DNA of 64,000 bases, from NCBI RefSeq assembly GCF_003076275.1, contig NZ_CP029064.1, positions 4,010,001 to 4,074,000 of the forward strand, read 5' to 3'. Positions 25,894-34,960 of this stretch are shown here, one piece after another. The notes under the pieces were generated by a model that was not told the origin of the DNA, did not search any database, and worked only from the letters and a program-made list of their open reading frames with translations. This DNA is from Microbulbifer sp. A4B17. GTDB taxonomy: Bacteria; Pseudomonadota; Gammaproteobacteria; Pseudomonadales; Cellvibrionaceae. Position 1 is the stretch's first letter, and every line of letters starts with the position of its first letter. A program made the translations under genes and the position numbers.

Positions 25894-28746
25894 TCAGTGC
25901 CAAAACGGCTTGCGAACCTCGATTTCACGGTAGGCTTTATCTTCATTACCGAAATCGTCTTTAACTGTCAGGGTAATTTCATAACTACCACCGTTAGAAT
26001 AGCGGTGTAGTGCCCAGGGGCCGGAGCGGCTGGTGCCATCGCCAAAGTCCCACTCGTAGCTCAGGCTACCGTCGCCATCGTAACTACTGCGCTCTTCAAC
26101 CCATACCCAACGCAGGAAGCTGTGCACCTTAAAGTCAGCCTGAAGTTCAACAACTTCCTCAATTTTTACAAGCTGCTCAATTACGGAAATCGCCCCCCGA
26201 TCATCTTCAACCTGCAGGATTACAGAGTAGGTACCTGCAGCATCGTAACTATGACTGGGGTTTTGCTCAGTACTGGTAGTGCCATCACCAAAGTCCCAGG
26301 CCCAGCTAACGATAGTGCCATCGGTATCGACGCTGCTATCGAGGTAGTTCACTTCAAAGCCTTCAATGCTCCACTCAAATCCAGCAACCGGTTCCAGGTT
26401 ATCTGCTCCCAGGTCCAGCTCAACCACTAACGGATCGTGATCTGAAGCGCGAAATGCATCAGTCGAGTAGAAACTCTCCACCTGCTCATCGGTTTTATTC
26501 TCGATGTTGTAATCCAGCACCCGAGGTTCGTCGGCATTGATATGCCAGTCGGCAGCACCAGTTACCAAAGGGGCCAAAGCTTCACTGGCTAGGGCGTGAT
26601 CCAGGTATCCGGACTCACCGCTGTAGACATAGGAGTAAGCTTCGCCCTCACCGAATACTTCCAGCAAGTCGGTGTAACCGGCATCCTTTAAGGTAGTAAT
26701 CGGATTTTCGCGGGCGTAGCTATTGAGGTCACCGAGCACCAGAACACGGTCAGTGCCGCTACCTGTTGGGTCAGTATCAATCCATGACACCAGAGCGTCC
26801 GCTGCTTCTGTGCGCAGGGAGTTCCAGCAGCCCTGACCATCATCCTGGTCATCGTTCAGGCTGCCATCACCCGGGCAACTACCTTTTGATTTAAAGTGGT
26901 TGACCACCACGGCCAGCTCTTCACCACTTGATGATTCGGCGAAGGCTTGCAGAAGAGGCTGGCGGTTACCGTCATCGAATGGGTAGCTATCGGTTGTTGC
27001 AGCAGCACCCACAGGCATTACCCGATCACTGCGATAAATCAGCCCCACAGTAATCTCATCGGTGCCCAATTGGGTCAGATCAGGGTTAATGAATTGATAA
27101 TTTTCACTGCTGGTAGCGGCATTGAGGCCATTAATCAAATCCTGGATAGCGCTGTCAGAATCGTAGCCATCATTCTCAATTTCCATTAGGCCTACTATAT
27201 CGGCATCCAGGCCTAAAATAGCGGAAACAATTTTACTTCTCTGGCGCAGGAATTCTTCTTCAGTATCAGCGCCTCGGGAAGTAGGGAATCCCTCACCGTT
27301 GCCATCGCCATTGAAATAATTCAAAACATTAAAACTGGCAATTTTCAAACTGCCCATACCCGGTAATTCCGGAGCACTTTCACGCAGGTTGGCGGCAATA
27401 AATTCCGGCGCTTCCACGGGATGTACACGATATGCGCTGTAGCTATACCCCATTACACCGCGTAATCCCTCTACCGTATCGCCGTTGCGTAAGGTATTAC
27501 TGGCACTGAGGCCGGAAACGGGGAAAGGCACCTCTTCGGGGTTTTGCACACTGGAACCATCATCCAGCACAACCCTGTTCAGATCGTTGGCACTTTCCTG
27601 CACAACGGCTGCAACACCTGGTTCATTATTATGGGTGGGAATATAGAGACGGCCATTGGCAAGGGTAACTTCACCATAGCGCCCCAGGTTATAGTGATCA
27701 TTCACCATCAGGGCTTGCGGGAACTCAACCAGCATCCCCTCGTATTGCTCCTGCTCTTCGACAGAACTAAATGGCAAGGAGACTTCCTCGGCAGTGACAC
27801 TGTAGCCGCTACCACAAACCGTTACACCATCAACTTCATCTAATTCGGTAAAGTCATAGTATTCAGTGACCACACCACCGACGCGAACCAGGTCTCCGAC
27901 TTGTACATCTACACCGAAGCCTTTGTCATGTACAAACAGACCCTCAGAAGTATTGACCTGGCCATCCTGATCACTGTCTTCCTCTTGCAGGAAGAAGCCG
28001 GAAAGGCCTGTACTGGTGTCTTGGAAATCACCGACAACAACCGCTTCAATTTCGTGGCGCTCGTCTTCCAGAGCGCTTTCAAAGTCATCACCCTGAATCT
28101 GGCTGATTAAAGTAGAAATATCTCCACAATCGCCGAGCACAACATCGTCATCACCGCCGCCGTCTCCGCCACCGGTGCCATCTTCGCTGTGCCAGCCAAG
28201 ATTAGAAAAGTCGTCCTGACCTGCGCTAGACCATTCTGATGCGGGGTCAAAATCCGTGCTGCCATCAGCACGGCCTTCGCTCACACTCCAGTCGCGGATT
28301 AAGGTTTGATTCTGGGTGCCCAGACTGCTGCCGCCCCATTGGCTACCGGGATCAACACCGATCTGGCCGATAACATCCACATGCCCATTGGGCCCGCTCA
28401 GGGCAACAGCATCATCCCCATTAAACAAGCCGCTGGTATAAATCTGGTCAGCAACAGAAAGAATTGAAGAGTCTGCACTGCCATGGGCGAATACATAAAC
28501 ATCGCCATCTGCCAAACTTCCAGTCAGAGCGATGGTTGAAGCCGCCGTAGCGGAGCCATTGAAGTAAAGCTCAATGCTATAGCTACTCAGGTCAACCGCT
28601 GCACCAGTGCCGTTGTAGATTTCGAGGGCTTTGTTATTGCTGCTGCCCTCGATGTATTCAGAAATAATGAGGTCGCTGGCTTGGACCTCTTCCGCCGCAA
28701 ATGGTAACCCCAGGGCTGCAAGGGCAGCCAAGCCAATCTCTTTCAT
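25894..28746 (-). CDS. ExeM/NucH family secreted endonuclease with LTD and two PKD domains
   Basis: A 950-residue exported protein. The signal peptide ends near VQA (residue 23). Domains in order: lamin-tail domain (about 25-140, starting DLIISEYIEGSSNNKALEIYN), a glycine/aspartate linker, an OB-like domain (about 205-310), an endonuclease/exonuclease/phosphatase domain (about 460-780) with IASFNVLNYF, LMEIEND, VVNHFKSKG, VLGDLNSYA and the final SDHDPL, then two PKD domains (WDFGDGTTS and WDFGDGTSR). This is the extracellular DNase architecture used for nutrient or phosphate scavenging and biofilm DNA. It is acidic, as expected for a marine secreted protein. Confidence 0.92.
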   Translation of the reverse strand: MKEIGLAALAALGLPFAAEEVQASDLIISEYIEGSSNNKALEIYNGTGAAVDLSSYSIELYFNGSATAASTIALTGSLADGDVYVFAHGSADSSILSVADQIYTSGLFNGDDAVALSGPNGHVDVIGQIGVDPGSQWGGSSLGTQNQTLIRDWSVSEGRADGSTDFDPASEWSSAGQDDFSNLGWHSEDGTGGGDGGGDDDVVLGDCGDISTLISQIQGDDFESALEDERHEIEAVVVGDFQDTSTGLSGFFLQEEDSDQDGQVNTSEGLFVHDKGFGVDVQVGDLVRVGGVVTEYYDFTELDEVDGVTVCGSGYSVTAEEVSLPFSSVEEQEQYEGMLVEFPQALMVNDHYNLGRYGEVTLANGRLYIPTHNNEPGVAAVVQESANDLNRVVLDDGSSVQNPEEVPFPVSGLSASNTLRNGDTVEGLRGVMGYSYSAYRVHPVEAPEFIAANLRESAPELPGMGSLKIASFNVLNYFNGDGNGEGFPTSRGADTEEEFLRQRSKIVSAILGLDADIVGLMEIENDGYDSDSAIQDLINGLNAATSSENYQFINPDLTQLGTDEITVGLIYRSDRVMPVGAAATTDSYPFDDGNRQPLLQAFAESSSGEELAVVVNHFKSKGSCPGDGSLNDDQDDGQGCWNSLRTEAADALVSWIDTDPTGSGTDRVLVLGDLNSYARENPITTLKDAGYTDLLEVFGEGEAYSYVYSGESGYLDHALASEALAPLVTGAADWHINADEPRVLDYNIENKTDEQVESFYSTDAFRASDHDPLVVELDLGADNLEPVAGFEWSIEGFEVNYLDSSVDTDGTIVSWAWDFGDGTTSTEQNPSHSYDAAGTYSVILQVEDDRGAISVIEQLVKIEEVVELQADFKVHSFLRWVWVEERSSYDGDGSLSYEWDFGDGTSRSGPWALHRYSNGGSYEITLTVKDDFGNEDKAYREIEVRKPFWH

Positions 28747-29006
28747 AGTTTTTCCTTCACGTTGTACCTGACACAGATCAAGCGGCGCAAAGATTGGCGG
28801 TTAATTCCTAAAGTTCGATGAATGAAATATGAAATTTCAATTTCAAACCTGTGACCGAAAATCCACTTCACAGTGAACTCGCAAAGTTCGTCACACAAAG
28901 AAAAAACGACATTGTATCTGCGAAGGGATAGAACGGCGCTCAATGGGCTTGAAAAGTACACACAATATTATATAGTCACTTATATAACTACTTATGGATA
29001 TATGTG

Positions 29007-29483
29007 ATGAAATACAGCCAGCTGGGAACTCAGCTCCGCTACCTTCTGGAGTTACTGGATGGTGATGTTGCGGAAAGCTATAACCTCTGTGGCCTGGAAA
29101 GTTATAAACCTCGCTATACACCGATAATACGTGCGCTTTTACATAAGAGGGATATCACTATTAGCGAGGTGGTTGCGAGTACTCATATTTCCCAGCCAGC
29201 AGTTAGCCAAACCGTGAAAGGCATGATCAAACAGGGGCTGGTACAGGCTTCTTCCGGAGAGGATGCGCGCCAACGAAAAATTCGCCTGACCCGCAAAGGT
29301 AGAGCGTTAATACCCAAGCTTAAGCAACAGTGGTTAGCAACGGTGGAAGCTGAGCATTCCCTCAGTGCCGAGTTATCTGTACCACTATCAGAAATACTCA
29401 ATGAGGCGATTCAAGCTTTGAAAGAGCGCCCTTACCTGGAACGCATACAAAAAAACCTACCAGCGGAGGCTATACAGACATGA
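29007..29483 (+). CDS. MarR family transcriptional regulator
   Basis: A 158-residue winged-helix regulator. The recognition region is ISEVVASTHISQPAVSQTVKGMIKQGLV, followed by the wing ASSGEDARQRKIRLTRKGRAL with the DxR signature of MarR proteins. An ATG at 29007 directly follows an in-frame GTG; either may start. The ligand is unknown. The stop overlaps the start of the next gene (ATGA), so the regulator and an S41 protease are coupled; the protease gene is probably within its regulon. Confidence 0.88.
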   Translation: MKYSQLGTQLRYLLELLDGDVAESYNLCGLESYKPRYTPIIRALLHKRDITISEVVASTHISQPAVSQTVKGMIKQGLVQASSGEDARQRKIRLTRKGRALIPKLKQQWLATVEAEHSLSAELSVPLSEILNEAIQALKERPYLERIQKNLPAEAIQT

Positions 29484-30457
29484 AACGCCAGCTCAAAATG
29501 AGTTTAGCGGTATTTATCAGTTTTTTTTCCACGTCTCTCGCGGCCAGTTCCAGTGCAGCGATTTCCTGCCAGTTTGAGACAGCTCAAATTATTCAAGCTG
29601 CAGCATCGGCGATTCAAGAGCGCTATGTGCTGGAAGAGAAAGCAGACACATTATCTGCTCAGCTCAACAGGCTGGCAAAATCTAAGCGCTTTAATCACCT
29701 TTGCAGTGACTACCAACAATTTGCTCACACCCTGACTGAAGAAATTCGCACCCTGTCCGGGGATAAACATTTCTACGTGGAGCATGTCGACACACGCATA
29801 GAAGCCCACAATTGGATTGAACAATGGCAAGCTGAAGCGCCCAGCAATAACTTTGGCGTTAAGAAAATTGAGATTCTTCCGGGTAACATTGGCTACCTTT
29901 CCCTCTCCTCCTTCCACACCTTTGAAAATGCCCAGCAAACCCTGGCTGCCGCTTTTATTCTGCTTAGCCACAGCGAGGGCTTTATACTGGATTTACGCAA
30001 TAATGGCGGCGGAGACGAAGAAACAGCCTATGCTGTTCTGCAATCATTCATTGACCCCCAATCTCCCTTTCCCTTTTTTATTGAAAGTCGCAAGAGGAGA
30101 GAAATACCGAAACGTATTTCACCTCAACCCTGGCCCGCCTATGGTAGTGACAGGCCACTGGTGATACTGATTGATGAGAGATCCTTCTCCGCATCAGAGA
30201 GTACCGCCTTTGCACTACAGCAGCTGGGCCGAGCCACGGTTATCGGTGCTGCCAGCGCCGGTGGGGCACATATGATGGAATCACCCCAGTCCCTCCCAAA
30301 TGGCTTTGAAATCGGCATCCCTGATAAGCGCCCGGTTTCCACTATTGTCGACAGCCGCCTCAACTGGGAAGGACTGGGTGTAATTCCCGATATTGAAGCC
30401 GGTAACCGGGAAATCATTCAGATCGCTTTAAAAGTAATGGCAGGCAATCGTCAATAA
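29480..30457 (+). CDS. Secreted S41-family (tail-specific) peptidase
   Basis: A 325-residue protein with signal peptide MKRQLKMSLAVFISFFSTSLAAS. The S41 core shows IGYLSLSSFHTF, DLRNNGGGDEETA and the nucleophile region IDERSFSASESTAFALQQLGRATVIG, followed by AGGAHM and the C-terminal NWEGLGVIPDIE. It has no PDZ domain, unlike CtpA, so it belongs with the interphotoreceptor-retinoid-binding-type S41 enzymes. The substrate is unknown. It is translationally coupled to the MarR regulator. Confidence 0.88.
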   Translation: MKRQLKMSLAVFISFFSTSLAASSSAAISCQFETAQIIQAAASAIQERYVLEEKADTLSAQLNRLAKSKRFNHLCSDYQQFAHTLTEEIRTLSGDKHFYVEHVDTRIEAHNWIEQWQAEAPSNNFGVKKIEILPGNIGYLSLSSFHTFENAQQTLAAAFILLSHSEGFILDLRNNGGGDEETAYAVLQSFIDPQSPFPFFIESRKRREIPKRISPQPWPAYGSDRPLVILIDERSFSASESTAFALQQLGRATVIGAASAGGAHMMESPQSLPNGFEIGIPDKRPVSTIVDSRLNWEGLGVIPDIEAGNREIIQIALKVMAGNRQ

Positions 30458-30485
30458 GATCTCTACTAACCTGCAAAATTATGCA

Positions 30486-31085
30486 TTAACCAAACGGGCA
30501 TACGGGCTTGACTCCGCTCCACACAGGCAGAGCCAGATCTTCGTTATTATCTGAAGGAGCGCCAGTTCGGCTCTTGAAAGCCCCCTCCTTGATCGTCAGG
30601 CGCATTAAGGCCGTTCCCTTGCGCTCCTGCAAACTGGGTGGGCGTACTTGATCCCAGCGCCCCGGCTCTATATCGTCAATAATCGCTTTAAAGGCTGCAT
30701 CAAACTCCCCCTGGTCCGTAACCCGTTCACCGCAGCAAAACAATACAGCAGAGCGATAATTTGCGCTGTGATGATAGGCCGACTTGGCCAATACCCACTC
30801 ATCACATCGGGCAAGAGAAATACATATCTGCCCCCCTTTCTCCAATAGTTTTTGCAAGCGGCTTTTATTTGCTAAATGAAAATACAAAAACTCTCCCAGG
30901 CGCCAAACTGTTAAGGGGATAATGATGACGTCACCATTTTCAATAAAGCCCACATGGCCCAGCTTTAATTCATCGACAAGCTGAAAAACATCCTCACGGC
31001 GGTAACTGGCACGCTTGGGCGCGCGACGTATACGGCTTTTCGCCGAGGTTTGCAGTTCATCAGAGACTGGCAAATGTAAATCCAT
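30486..31085 (-). CDS. Pyridoxamine 5'-phosphate oxidase-like flavoprotein
   Basis: A 199-residue protein with the FMN-binding split-barrel pattern of the PNPOx-like/NimA group: LKLGHVGFIENGDVIIIPLTVWRLGEFLYFHLANKSRLQKLL, then ICISLARCDEWVLAKSAYHHSANYRSAVLFC. It is not the biosynthetic PdxH. It is divergently transcribed from a MocR regulator across 91 bases, the classic arrangement of a MocR target. A role in B6 or flavin-dependent detoxification is an inference. No signal peptide. Confidence 0.8.
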   Translation of the reverse strand: MDLHLPVSDELQTSAKSRIRRAPKRASYRREDVFQLVDELKLGHVGFIENGDVIIIPLTVWRLGEFLYFHLANKSRLQKLLEKGGQICISLARCDEWVLAKSAYHHSANYRSAVLFCCGERVTDQGEFDAAFKAIIDDIEPGRWDQVRPPSLQERKGTALMRLTIKEGAFKSRTGAPSDNNEDLALPVWSGVKPVCPFG

Positions 31086-31140
31086 AAACCCTCCCTCAAT
31101 TCACTCAGGTGTAAAATGGATATCGCCAATGTAGAGGCTT

Positions 31141-31164
31141 ACTGGTACGCTGATAAGAACCAGT
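31141..31164. promoter_or_regulatory. Inverted repeat between the MocR gene and its neighbour
   Basis: ACTGGT-N12-ACCAGT lies in the 91-bp divergent promoter region just upstream of the MocR start. It is a candidate operator for the MocR protein; many MocR regulators prefer direct repeats, so this is tentative. Confidence 0.35.
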
Positions 31165-31176
31165 TTTAATTATTTG

Positions 31177-32643
31177 ATGGTGCCAGTTTTGACTAGCCAC
31201 GAGCTTGCAGACCTAAACCTCGACCCAGGCCAGCCACTGCAGAGCCAGTTGTATCGGCAACTGGTGCGGTGGATTTGTGTAGGCCGATTGGCCGCTGGCA
31301 CCAAGCTGCCCTCATCACGCCGACTGGCAGAGTCCCTCGCCATCAGCCGCAATACTGTCACTCAGGTCTTGGATCAAATGAAAGCGGAAGGCTTCCTTAC
31401 CAGCTACCCAGGTAAAGGCGTATTCGTATCCCCGAAACTACCGTCCTATGTCGAGAAACCTGAAGGGCAAGATTGGCAGGCGCAGTCGAACAGATGTTTG
31501 CCGCCACTCTCTGACTATGGTGACTTGGTACAAGCCTTTCCGGGAAGCAGGGAGAACGAAGATCTATTAATCCCATTTACCCCCGGCTTACCAGATCTAA
31601 ATGCATTTCCATTCACTATCTGGAATAAATTGTACCGCCGCCATCAATCCAGGTTGGCCCTGGCTGGTTACGGACAGAGCCAAGGTTATTTACCTTTGCG
31701 CCAAGCACTTGCCGAGTACCTTCGCAACTCACGCGGCCTTCGCTGCAATGCTGAACAGGTAATTATTACTAACGGAGCTCAAGAGGCGCTGAATCTGTGT
31801 GCGCAAGTTACTGTCAACCGAGGGGATAGAGTTTATATAGAAAACCCTGGCTATCGCCGCGCTCGATCAGCCTTTCTGGCTGTTGGGGCAAAACTCATGC
31901 CTGTAAGCCTGGCAGATAAGCACCTTGATGTGGATAAATTGGTAAAGAGCGCAAAAAAAGCCAAATTACTTTTTATCACGCCAACACATCAATACCCCAT
32001 GGGTGGTGTTATGCCCGCCAGTGAACGTATCAAGTTATTGGATTGGGCGACACAAATGGGCTGCTGGATCATTGAAGATGATTACGACAGTGAGTTTTCT
32101 TTTCAAAACAAGCCCGTCGCAGCGCTTCAGGGTATGGGAGAAAAAACACCCGTGCTCTATATGGGAAGTTTCAGTAAAACCTTATTACCTGGCTTGCGGC
32201 TCGGCTACTTAGTGACCCCCAGCTCTACTGTACCTGCATTTGCACAAGCAAAAGAAATGCTCTCTGGTCACTCCCCCTTAGTCACCCAGGCTGTCGTGGC
32301 AGACTTCCTCAACGAGGGGCATTTTGTCCGGCATCTTCAAAAAATGCGTGCTAGCTATATGCAAAAGTGGGAACATTTTTGTCAGCTTATTCGCGATACA
32401 CTACCCTCGCCAGCAAGACTAATTGCCAGTAGTACCGGCATGCATCTGGTAATTTCAACACCAGGACATGATGATATTACCCTGTCGAAAAAATTACGCA
32501 GCCACGGGTTAGGAAGCACACCACTATCTCTCTTTTTCCCGAACAAAGTGGAAAATACGGGATTGGTACTCGGATTTGCCAATACAGAACACAAACAGAG
32601 AGAGGAATGTGTAAAGGTTCTCACAAAGCTACTGGAAAAATAA
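31177..32643 (+). CDS. MocR-type regulator (GntR winged helix fused to aminotransferase domain)
   Basis: A 488-residue fusion. Residues about 20-90 are a GntR winged helix (PLQSQLYRQLVRWICVGRLAAGTKLPSSRRLAESLAISRNTV). The rest is a fold-type I PLP domain: ITNGAQEALNLCAQV, FITPTHQYPMGGVM, IIEDDYDSEF and the PLP lysine in YMGSFSKTLLPGLRLGY. The key PLP residues are intact, so it probably senses PLP or a PLP adduct rather than acting as a transaminase. Start: ATG 31177, with a TTG one codon before. It is divergent from the PNPOx-like gene. Confidence 0.92.
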   Translation: MVPVLTSHELADLNLDPGQPLQSQLYRQLVRWICVGRLAAGTKLPSSRRLAESLAISRNTVTQVLDQMKAEGFLTSYPGKGVFVSPKLPSYVEKPEGQDWQAQSNRCLPPLSDYGDLVQAFPGSRENEDLLIPFTPGLPDLNAFPFTIWNKLYRRHQSRLALAGYGQSQGYLPLRQALAEYLRNSRGLRCNAEQVIITNGAQEALNLCAQVTVNRGDRVYIENPGYRRARSAFLAVGAKLMPVSLADKHLDVDKLVKSAKKAKLLFITPTHQYPMGGVMPASERIKLLDWATQMGCWIIEDDYDSEFSFQNKPVAALQGMGEKTPVLYMGSFSKTLLPGLRLGYLVTPSSTVPAFAQAKEMLSGHSPLVTQAVVADFLNEGHFVRHLQKMRASYMQKWEHFCQLIRDTLPSPARLIASSTGMHLVISTPGHDDITLSKKLRSHGLGSTPLSLFFPNKVENTGLVLGFANTEHKQREECVKVLTKLLEK

Positions 32644-32793
32644 ATACCGAACAAATAAATAATATTTATTTAAAAGTAAATATTGCTTTATTTCACACAC
32701 CAATATTACGCAAACAAAAAAAAACAAATGAGCAAATACTTTAATAGAATAAAAAACTCATACTATCACCAGCATATCAAATAAAAGCCAATT

Positions 32794-32903
32794 AATTAGG
32801 GAAAATTTCCTATGGCCCTTTTCCAAGCCTAAGTCACAATCTCCTTGCTTTGGGTGTTCTCTCTTATTTTCAATTACTCACATAATTAGGGAAATTTGAT
32901 ATG
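32794..32903 (+). repeat. Duplicated ribosome-binding-site/start-codon segment
   Basis: AATTAGGGAAAATTTCCTATG (32794-32814, in two parts AATTAGGGAAA and ATTTCCTATG) is repeated almost exactly at 32884-32903 as AATTAGGGAAATTTGATATG. Both copies carry AGGGA and an ATG. The first heads a six-codon frame (MALFQA). The second starts the beta-helix gene. Confidence 0.6.
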
Positions 32904-33709
32904 AAAAATAGAAATATGAATCCAATAAAAGCAGCATTGTTAACTGTTACCGGCGTAGCCAGCCTGTCACTATCTGCAGTGACCTCCGCCGTCAGCTGTG
33001 GAGATACCATAACCACAGCAGAAGTATGACTAGCGATATTCTTCTCTGTACAAGCCATCCGGCTCTCATCATTGGAGCTGGCGGATCACTCGATATGAAC
33101 GGCTACACACTTAGCTGTGATGGCGATGGAATTGGTGTCCGATTGACTGACTCCGACACTGTTCTCGAAGATACTGCCGGAGGAGGCAGTATCGAAAACT
33201 GCAATAACGGTGTTTCTGCGGAAGGGGGTGGCGGGCATTCAATTTATGATATCAATGCTACCGCAAACTTTATTGCAGGAATTGCCCTTTGGAGCTCTGG
33301 CAACAGCGTAGAAACTTCCTATGCCAACGGAAATTGGGGTATGGGCATACGTCTTATGGGAGACGGAAACCGTGTAAGAAATTCCGAAGCTATGGGGAAC
33401 TCTCTGCAGGGAGTAAAAATCGTCGGGAATGACAGCCTAATTCAATTAAATGATACCAGTTCGAACGGAGCGAGTGGAATTGCCATTGATGGCGGCGATG
33501 GTGGCATTATCGCTGACAACCTCTCAGATAATAATGGAACTCACGGAATTAAGATGCTGGGTTTGGGGCAGGTGGGGTACCTTATAATCGGCAATACCGC
33601 TATGGGTAGTGGAGGCGCCGATATGGCAGATGACAGTTTTCCAGCTCGCAATGGCAATGTGTGGATTCGAAATGACTTTGATACTGCTAATAATGCCTGC
33701 ATCCAATAA
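32901..33709 (+). pseudogene. Right-handed beta-helix repeat protein, frameshifted after the signal peptide
   Basis: The frame from ATG 32901 gives a signal peptide and first mature residues (SAVSCGDTITTAEV) and stops at TGA 33027-33029. The remaining 227 residues are in another frame from 33026 (TSDILLCTSHPALIIGAGGSLDMNGYTLSC, then repeated N-G and G-N turns of a NosD-like parallel beta helix). Family members normally read CGDTIT...LTSDLLC continuously, so one base is missing close to 33026. The second frame could be restarted at the overlapping ATG (ATGA), but would lack a signal peptide. AT-rich surroundings suggest an acquired gene. A sequencing error is possible. Confidence 0.75.
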
Positions 33710-33727
33710 ATAGATTACCCACTATCA

Positions 33728-33774
33728 ACAGGCCTATCAGGTTTAGTTACACACGAAATATAGGCCTGTTTTTT
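33728..33774 (+). terminator. Intrinsic terminator after the beta-helix gene
   Basis: ACAGGCCTAT (33728-33737) pairs with ATAGGCCTGT (33760-33769), followed by TTTTT. The loop is 22 nt. Confidence 0.75.
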
Positions 33775-33974
33775 CAATTCAGTAAACACATAGATCTCGA
33801 ACGCTATTGACCATGCTCAATTCTTAGCTTGAAGAAATTTTAAAATTATCGTTTATTCCACCTCTTAATAGCACGCTATAAATTGTTTATATTGATTTTA
33901 GCTTGAAGATAAATAAGAGTTTTCACAATCAGCCATACAACTAATTATCTTTCGATCAGATCACAAAAAAACCA

Positions 33975-34907
33975 ATGATAAATCTCAGAAAATATAGAGG
34001 TTGTTTTAAAGGTCTAGCCATCGGTGATTCATATGGCGCGCCTTACGAAGGCGGAGTACTGGAAAGACAACTGTGGAAAATCATCGGTAAAACAGACAAG
34101 GGAAAAAGGCGCTATACGGATGACACTCAAATGTCTATAGATATAGCAAGCTCCTACCTTGAGTATAATTATTTTGATCAGGATCACATCGCCAAAAACT
34201 TTGCTCAAAGTTACCAATGGAGCAGAGGTTATGGACCCGGTGCAGCGAAGCTGCTCAAAGGTGTCAGGGACGGTAAGCGATGGCAGGATTTAAACCGAAA
34301 AAGGTTCAAACAGGGCTCTATTGGTAATGGAGCCGCCATGAGGGCACCAATTATCGCCCTCTGCCACCCCAAAAATGATCATCTTCTCAAGCAACACGTA
34401 CAATCCGTCTCCGAAATCACCCATGCCCACCCTATCGCTGTCGAAGGGGCATATCTGATCGCCATCACCATCTGTGAGTCCCTGCAGGATCGATCAAACA
34501 GGGAGATATTAGACAAGCTGGAGATGAGCAGTGAATCTGAAATATATCAGCAAAAACTCAAAAAATGTGCGACTCTTTTGTCCAACCTCAACTTTCCACA
34601 TCCACAGCAGATCAAGCAGTGGCTAGGTAATGGAATAACGGCTCCAGAATCCTGTATCACCGCCATTTACTTTGGACTGATGTATCGAAACTCGCCTTTA
34701 ACTTCGTTACTGGCGAATATATTTTCCCTAAGCGGTGATACGGATACTATTGGCGCCATGGCAGCAAGTATTTGGGGAGCATTTAATGGCGAAAGCCGAA
34801 TGAAAAGTCTGGCTGCAGAGGTTGAAGACATCGAACTTATTAATGAGCTCTCTGAGAAACTCTATTTCACCCAGCACCAACATGAACAAGCTTTACAACC
34901 GGCATAA
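33975..34907 (+). CDS. ADP-ribosylglycohydrolase family protein
   Basis: A 310-residue DraG/ARH-type hydrolase, which removes ADP-ribose from proteins or small molecules using two magnesium ions. Metal-binding motifs are present: YTDDTQMSIDIA near residue 50 and LSGDTDTIGAMAASIWGA near residue 255. The N-terminal FKGLAIGDSYGAPYEGG is also typical. No partner ADP-ribosyltransferase or DraT is nearby, so the target is unknown. The start has no obvious ribosome binding site. It sits alone in an AT-rich patch. Confidence 0.9.
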   Translation: MINLRKYRGCFKGLAIGDSYGAPYEGGVLERQLWKIIGKTDKGKRRYTDDTQMSIDIASSYLEYNYFDQDHIAKNFAQSYQWSRGYGPGAAKLLKGVRDGKRWQDLNRKRFKQGSIGNGAAMRAPIIALCHPKNDHLLKQHVQSVSEITHAHPIAVEGAYLIAITICESLQDRSNREILDKLEMSSESEIYQQKLKKCATLLSNLNFPHPQQIKQWLGNGITAPESCITAIYFGLMYRNSPLTSLLANIFSLSGDTDTIGAMAASIWGAFNGESRMKSLAAEVEDIELINELSEKLYFTQHQHEQALQPA

Positions 34908-34960
34908 TTCAGCCAACGATTGCAGCCTATAAATCGTAACAGAGCTGCCCTGGACGGGGA

